This document shows positions 49,286 to 52,261 of a stretch of 52,261 nucleotides of DNA, piece by piece. The stretch's first letter is position 1. Each line of letters opens with the position of its first letter. Both the position numbers and the translations under genes were made by a program. The stretch comes from Azohydromonas australica DSM 1124 (GTDB taxonomy: Bacteria > Pseudomonadota > Gammaproteobacteria > Burkholderiales > Burkholderiaceae_C). The DNA lies in the NCBI RefSeq assembly GCF_000430725.1, contig NZ_KE387204.1, forward strand, positions 1-52,261, read 5' to 3'. The notes under the pieces were generated by a model. That model ran no database searches. It was not told the DNA's origin and saw only the letters and a program-made list of their open reading frames with translations.

Positions 49286-52050
49286 AGAAGAGCGGCGCCG
49301 CGGCGGCCTCGCCCTGCCTGGTCGGCATCGACCTGGGCACCACGCACACCGTGGTGGCCTGGGCCGAGCCCGGCGCCACCGCGATCGAGCTGTTCGAGGT
49401 CGACCAGCTCATCGCCCCCGGCGAGGTCGGCCGCGCGCCGCTGCTGCCCTCGCTGCGCTACCACCCCGCCCCGGGCGAGCTGGCGCCCGAGGCGCTGCAG
49501 CTGCCCTGGCACTCGGACGAGAGCGCCGTCATCGGCGAGCTGGCGCGGCGCCTGGGCGCGCAGGTGCCCGGACGGCTGGTGGCCAGCGCCAAGAGCTGGC
49601 TCTCGCATGCCGCGGTGGACCGGCTCGCGCCGACCCTCCCGTGGGGCGCCGAGGCCGAGGTGCCCAAGGTGTCGCCGCTGCAGGCCAGCGCCAGCTACCT
49701 GGCGCACGTGCGCGCCTCGTGGAACACGCGCTTTCCGGGCCGTCCGCTGGAGCGGCAGGATCTCGTCCTGACCGTCCCGGCCAGCTTCGACGACACCGCG
49801 CGCCAGCTCACGGTGGAGGCCGCGCGCGAGGCGGGCCTGCCGAACCTGCGCCTGCTGGAGGAGCCGCAGGCGGCCTTCCAGGACTGGGCCTTCAAGCACC
49901 GCGCCGACCTGGCGCAGGCGCTGGGCGGCGCGCGGCTGGTGCTGATCTGCGACGTGGGCGGCGGCACCACGGACCTGAGCCTGGTGCGCGTGGCCGGGGA
50001 CGGGAAGAAGCTCGACCGCATCGCCGTGGGCCAGCATCTGATGCTGGGCGGCGACAACGTGGACCTGGCGCTGGCGCACCTGGCAGAGCAGCGCCTGGGA
50101 GGCGAGCGCCTCTCGGCCGGCCGCCTGACGCAGCTGGTGGAGCGCTGCCGCGTCGCCAAGGAACAACTGCTGGCGGCCGACGCGCCGGAGAGCGCCAACG
50201 TCACGCTGCTGGGCGGCGGCAGCCGGCTCATCGGCGGCTCGCGCACGGTGGTGTTCACGCGCGAGGAGGTGCAGGCGCTGGCGCTGGACGGCTTCTTCCC
50301 GCACGTGGCGCCGGACGAGCCGGTGAAGCGCAGCCGCGCGGCGCTGGTGGAGTTCGGGCTGCCCTACGCGGCCGACAGCGCCGTCACGCGCCACGTCGCC
50401 GCCTTCCTGCGCCAGCACGCCGACACGGCGCGGCAGGCACTGGGCACGAACGACGCCTTCCCGGTGCCGGACGCGCTGCTGCTCAACGGCGGCGTGTTCA
50501 AGGCACACGCCATCGCGCAGCGGCTGCTGGCCGTGCTGTCGACCTGGCGCGGCGCGCCGGTGCGGCTGCTGTCCAACGCCGACCCGGACCTGGCCGTGGC
50601 GCGCGGCGCCGTGGCCCACGGCCTGGCGCGCCGCGGCGCCGCCCCGAAGCTCGGCGGCGGATCGGCACGCGACTACTGGCTGCAGCTCGACGCGCACCGC
50701 GCCGTGTGCGTGCTGCCGCGCGGCACCGAGCCCGGCGTGGAGGTGCCGCTGCAGGAGCGCCGCTTCGCGCTGCGCGTGGGGCAGCCGGTGAATTTCATGC
50801 TGCTCTCCAGCGTGGGCGGCGCGCAGCCCGCGCCCGGCGCGCTGGTGGACCCGGCCGCGGGCGAGTTCACGAAGCTGCCGCCCGTCTCGACGGTGGTGCA
50901 GGCGGCGGACCAGCGGCGCGAGCTGCCGGTGACGCTGTCGGCCTCGCTCACCGAGGTCGGCACGCTGGCGCTCCAGGCCACCGACGAGGGCGGGCAGCCG
51001 CATGCGCTGGAGTTCCGGCTGCGCGGCCTGGGACCGTCCGGCAGCCCGGACGCCGGCGTGCATCCGCGCCTGGACGAGGCGCTGGAGCGCATCGCGCGGG
51101 TGTTCGGCCCGCGCGCCAAGGACGTGACGCCCAGGGAGGTGCGGCAGCTGCGTTCGGCACTGGAGCAGCTGCTGGGCGCGCGCGAGCGCTGGGGGCTGCC
51201 CCTGCTGCGCCGGCTGTTCGACGCGCTGCTGCAGCACGCGCGCGGCCGGCGCCGCTCGGCCGACCACGAGCGGCTGTGGCTGAACCTGGCCGGCTGGTGC
51301 CTGCGCCCGGGCTTCGGCTTCGCCGCCGACGACTGGCGCGTGCAGCAGCTCTTCTCGCAGTTCGAAGGCGGCGTGCAGCATCGCGGCGACGCGCAGGTGG
51401 CCGCCGAGTGGTGGACGCTGTGGCGCCGCGTAGCCGGCGGCCTGGACGAGGCAGCGCAGGGCCGGCTGCTGCAGGACTTCGCATTCAACCTGCAGGGCGA
51501 AGGCGAGCGCCCGGCCGGGCTGGTGGGCGGCAGCCGCGAGGACATGCTGCGCCTGGGCGCGGCGCTGGAGCGCATCCCGGCCGAGTACAAGGCCGAGATC
51601 GGCGACTGGCTGCTGGGGCAGGTTTCGGAGGCGGCGGCGCCCGCGTCCGGAAAACCGGCGGCCAAGGCGGCGAAAGCCAAGGGCGCCTCGCCCGCCGCGC
51701 TGGAGTTGTGGGTGCTGGGCCGGCTGGGCGCGCGCACGCCGCTGTACGGCAGCGCGCACACGGTGGCGGCACCGGCAGCGGCGGCGCGCTGGATCGAGGC
51801 GCTGCTGGCGCTGGACTGGCGCGTGGTGCCGGCCGCGGCACTGGCCTGCGTGCACCTGGCGCGGCGCACGGGCGACCGCTCGCGCGACGTCGATGAGGCG
51901 CTGCGCGAGCGGCTGCTGCAGCGGCTGGCGGAGGCCGGCGTCGCCGGCCACTGGATCGATCTCGTGCGCGAGGTGCGCGCGCTGGACGAGGCGGCGGAGC
52001 AGCAGGCCTATGGCGAGGCGCTGCCGCCGGGGTTGAGGCTGCTGGCGTAG
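49282..52050 (+). CDS. Hsp70 family protein with C-terminal DUF3731 (second of pair)
   Basis: A 922-residue protein whose first ~460 residues are an Hsp70 ATPase: VGIDLGTTHTVVAW (14-27), DVGGGTTDLSL from 224, LLLNGGVFKAH around Asn402. A beta-domain (~470-590; FTKLPPVSTVVQAAD, VTLSASLTEVGTLALQATDEG) follows, then ~320 residues of helices rich in Trp/Leu/Arg (WGLPLLRRLFDALL, LWLNLAGWCLRPGFGF, WWTLWRRVAGGLDE), which fit DUF3731. Around 785-800 is a Lys/Ala-rich linker. It is coupled to the preceding Hsp70 by a 4-nt overlap. The two Hsp70s share the same unusual insert (SSAKSWLGHTGVDR versus ASAKSWLSHAAVDR), so they probably arose by duplication and may work as a heteromer. Confidence 0.92.
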   Translation: MKKSGAAAASPCLVGIDLGTTHTVVAWAEPGATAIELFEVDQLIAPGEVGRAPLLPSLRYHPAPGELAPEALQLPWHSDESAVIGELARRLGAQVPGRLVASAKSWLSHAAVDRLAPTLPWGAEAEVPKVSPLQASASYLAHVRASWNTRFPGRPLERQDLVLTVPASFDDTARQLTVEAAREAGLPNLRLLEEPQAAFQDWAFKHRADLAQALGGARLVLICDVGGGTTDLSLVRVAGDGKKLDRIAVGQHLMLGGDNVDLALAHLAEQRLGGERLSAGRLTQLVERCRVAKEQLLAADAPESANVTLLGGGSRLIGGSRTVVFTREEVQALALDGFFPHVAPDEPVKRSRAALVEFGLPYAADSAVTRHVAAFLRQHADTARQALGTNDAFPVPDALLLNGGVFKAHAIAQRLLAVLSTWRGAPVRLLSNADPDLAVARGAVAHGLARRGAAPKLGGGSARDYWLQLDAHRAVCVLPRGTEPGVEVPLQERRFALRVGQPVNFMLLSSVGGAQPAPGALVDPAAGEFTKLPPVSTVVQAADQRRELPVTLSASLTEVGTLALQATDEGGQPHALEFRLRGLGPSGSPDAGVHPRLDEALERIARVFGPRAKDVTPREVRQLRSALEQLLGARERWGLPLLRRLFDALLQHARGRRRSADHERLWLNLAGWCLRPGFGFAADDWRVQQLFSQFEGGVQHRGDAQVAAEWWTLWRRVAGGLDEAAQGRLLQDFAFNLQGEGERPAGLVGGSREDMLRLGAALERIPAEYKAEIGDWLLGQVSEAAAPASGKPAAKAAKAKGASPAALELWVLGRLGARTPLYGSAHTVAAPAAAARWIEALLALDWRVVPAAALACVHLARRTGDRSRDVDEALRERLLQRLAEAGVAGHWIDLVREVRALDEAAEQQAYGEALPPGLRLLA

Positions 52051-52168
52051 GGCGCTGTCCGAGATCCCGGACGCCCTCCGGTCCGCCCGTCCGGCCCCCC
52101 GGTCCCCGAAAACCACTGCGGCGGACCGCATTCCTTGTAAATCAGGCACTTAAGGCAGCCGGCGTTCC

Positions 52169-52184
52169 TGGCACCCGGCTTGCA
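52169..52184 (+). promoter_or_regulatory. Sigma-54 promoter (-24/-12)
   Basis: TGGCAC-CCGGC-TTGCA has the exact GG-N10-GC spacing of sigma-54 promoters and matches the consensus TGGCAC-N5-TTGCW at every fixed base. It lies 60 bp ahead of the ATG at 52245 with a good ribosome site between. Confidence 0.85.
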
Positions 52185-52244
52185 CAAGACGTCTTCGCTG
52201 GCCACCCCCCGTTTTCACCCCTGGCCGGTCGCGAGGAGACGTTC

Positions 52245-52261
52245 ATGGACACCGTCCAGAA
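52245..52261 (+). CDS. Start of a gene cut by the window end; possibly an ammonium transporter
   Basis: ATG 52245 follows GAGGAGA at 7 nt and opens MDTVQ before the window ends. Some Amt-family ammonium transporters of beta-proteobacteria begin with this kind of sequence, and sigma-54 control fits nitrogen-regulated transport. Five codons cannot prove it. Confidence 0.45.

Overview
The window is a roughly 70% GC, densely packed stretch of bacterial chromosome. Gene content points to a beta-proteobacterium of the order Burkholderiales, most likely family Comamonadaceae (Ramlibacter/Variovorax-like; the genus is a guess). Supporting signs are the dapF-DUF484-xerC block, paired LpxL-type acyltransferases beside metK, a PEP-CTERM protein, a two-synthetase cyanophycin locus with its DUF1854/ABC partner genes, and HlyD/NodT efflux genes. 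I saw no tRNA, rRNA, CRISPR array, insertion sequence or prophage. The strong GC3 bias creates many long antisense open frames; these were left out.

Layout. 1-3.1 kb: the end of a sigma-54 activator, a strong terminator, then fumC overlapped by a GNAT acetyltransferase gene. 3.1-7.4 kb (minus): an SDR oxidoreductase, a GlcG/HbpS-like protein, and an ATM1-type ABC exporter that carries a degenerate histidine-kinase ATPase domain and a degenerate receiver domain at its C-terminus. 7.4-9.9 kb: a basic microprotein, two hemerythrins, DoxX and SirB2-like membrane proteins. 10.2-18.9 kb: the cyanophycin locus. DUF1854 and an ABC exporter (minus) diverge from a CphA2-like synthetase without a Mur-ligase P-loop and a full-length CphA (plus); a DUF4126 membrane protein follows. 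18.9-21.1 kb (minus): a glycerophosphodiesterase-lrgA-lrgB operon. 21.3-25.6 kb: an unusual 1039-residue transglycosylase/transpeptidase, tail-to-tail with a HAF-repeat PEP-CTERM protein. 25.7-29 kb: O-acetylhomoserine sulfhydrylase, a 49-aa DUF3149 protein, TerC and TerB-like genes. 29-34.6 kb: a NhaR-like LysR regulator followed by an MFS/HlyD/NodT tripartite efflux operon. 34.7-45 kb: a zinc-ribbon membrane protein, glmS divergent from an Lrp/AsnC regulator, rlmI, xerC-DUF484-dapF, two small polar proteins, a lower-GC lipoprotein gene and two lipid A acyltransferases. 45-52 kb: metK with a structured leader, then a translationally coupled DUF2760-Hsp70-Hsp70/DUF3731 operon. The window ends with a near-consensus sigma-54 promoter and the first codons of a further gene, perhaps an ammonium transporter.

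The best candidates for undescribed biology are (1) the ABC exporter-pseudokinase-pseudoreceiver fusion, (2) the DUF2760/twin Hsp70 operon, and (3) the cyanophycin locus that combines an ABC exporter and DUF1854 protein with one complete and one single-ATP-site synthetase. All calls come from reading translations, motifs and spacing by eye; no database search was run.
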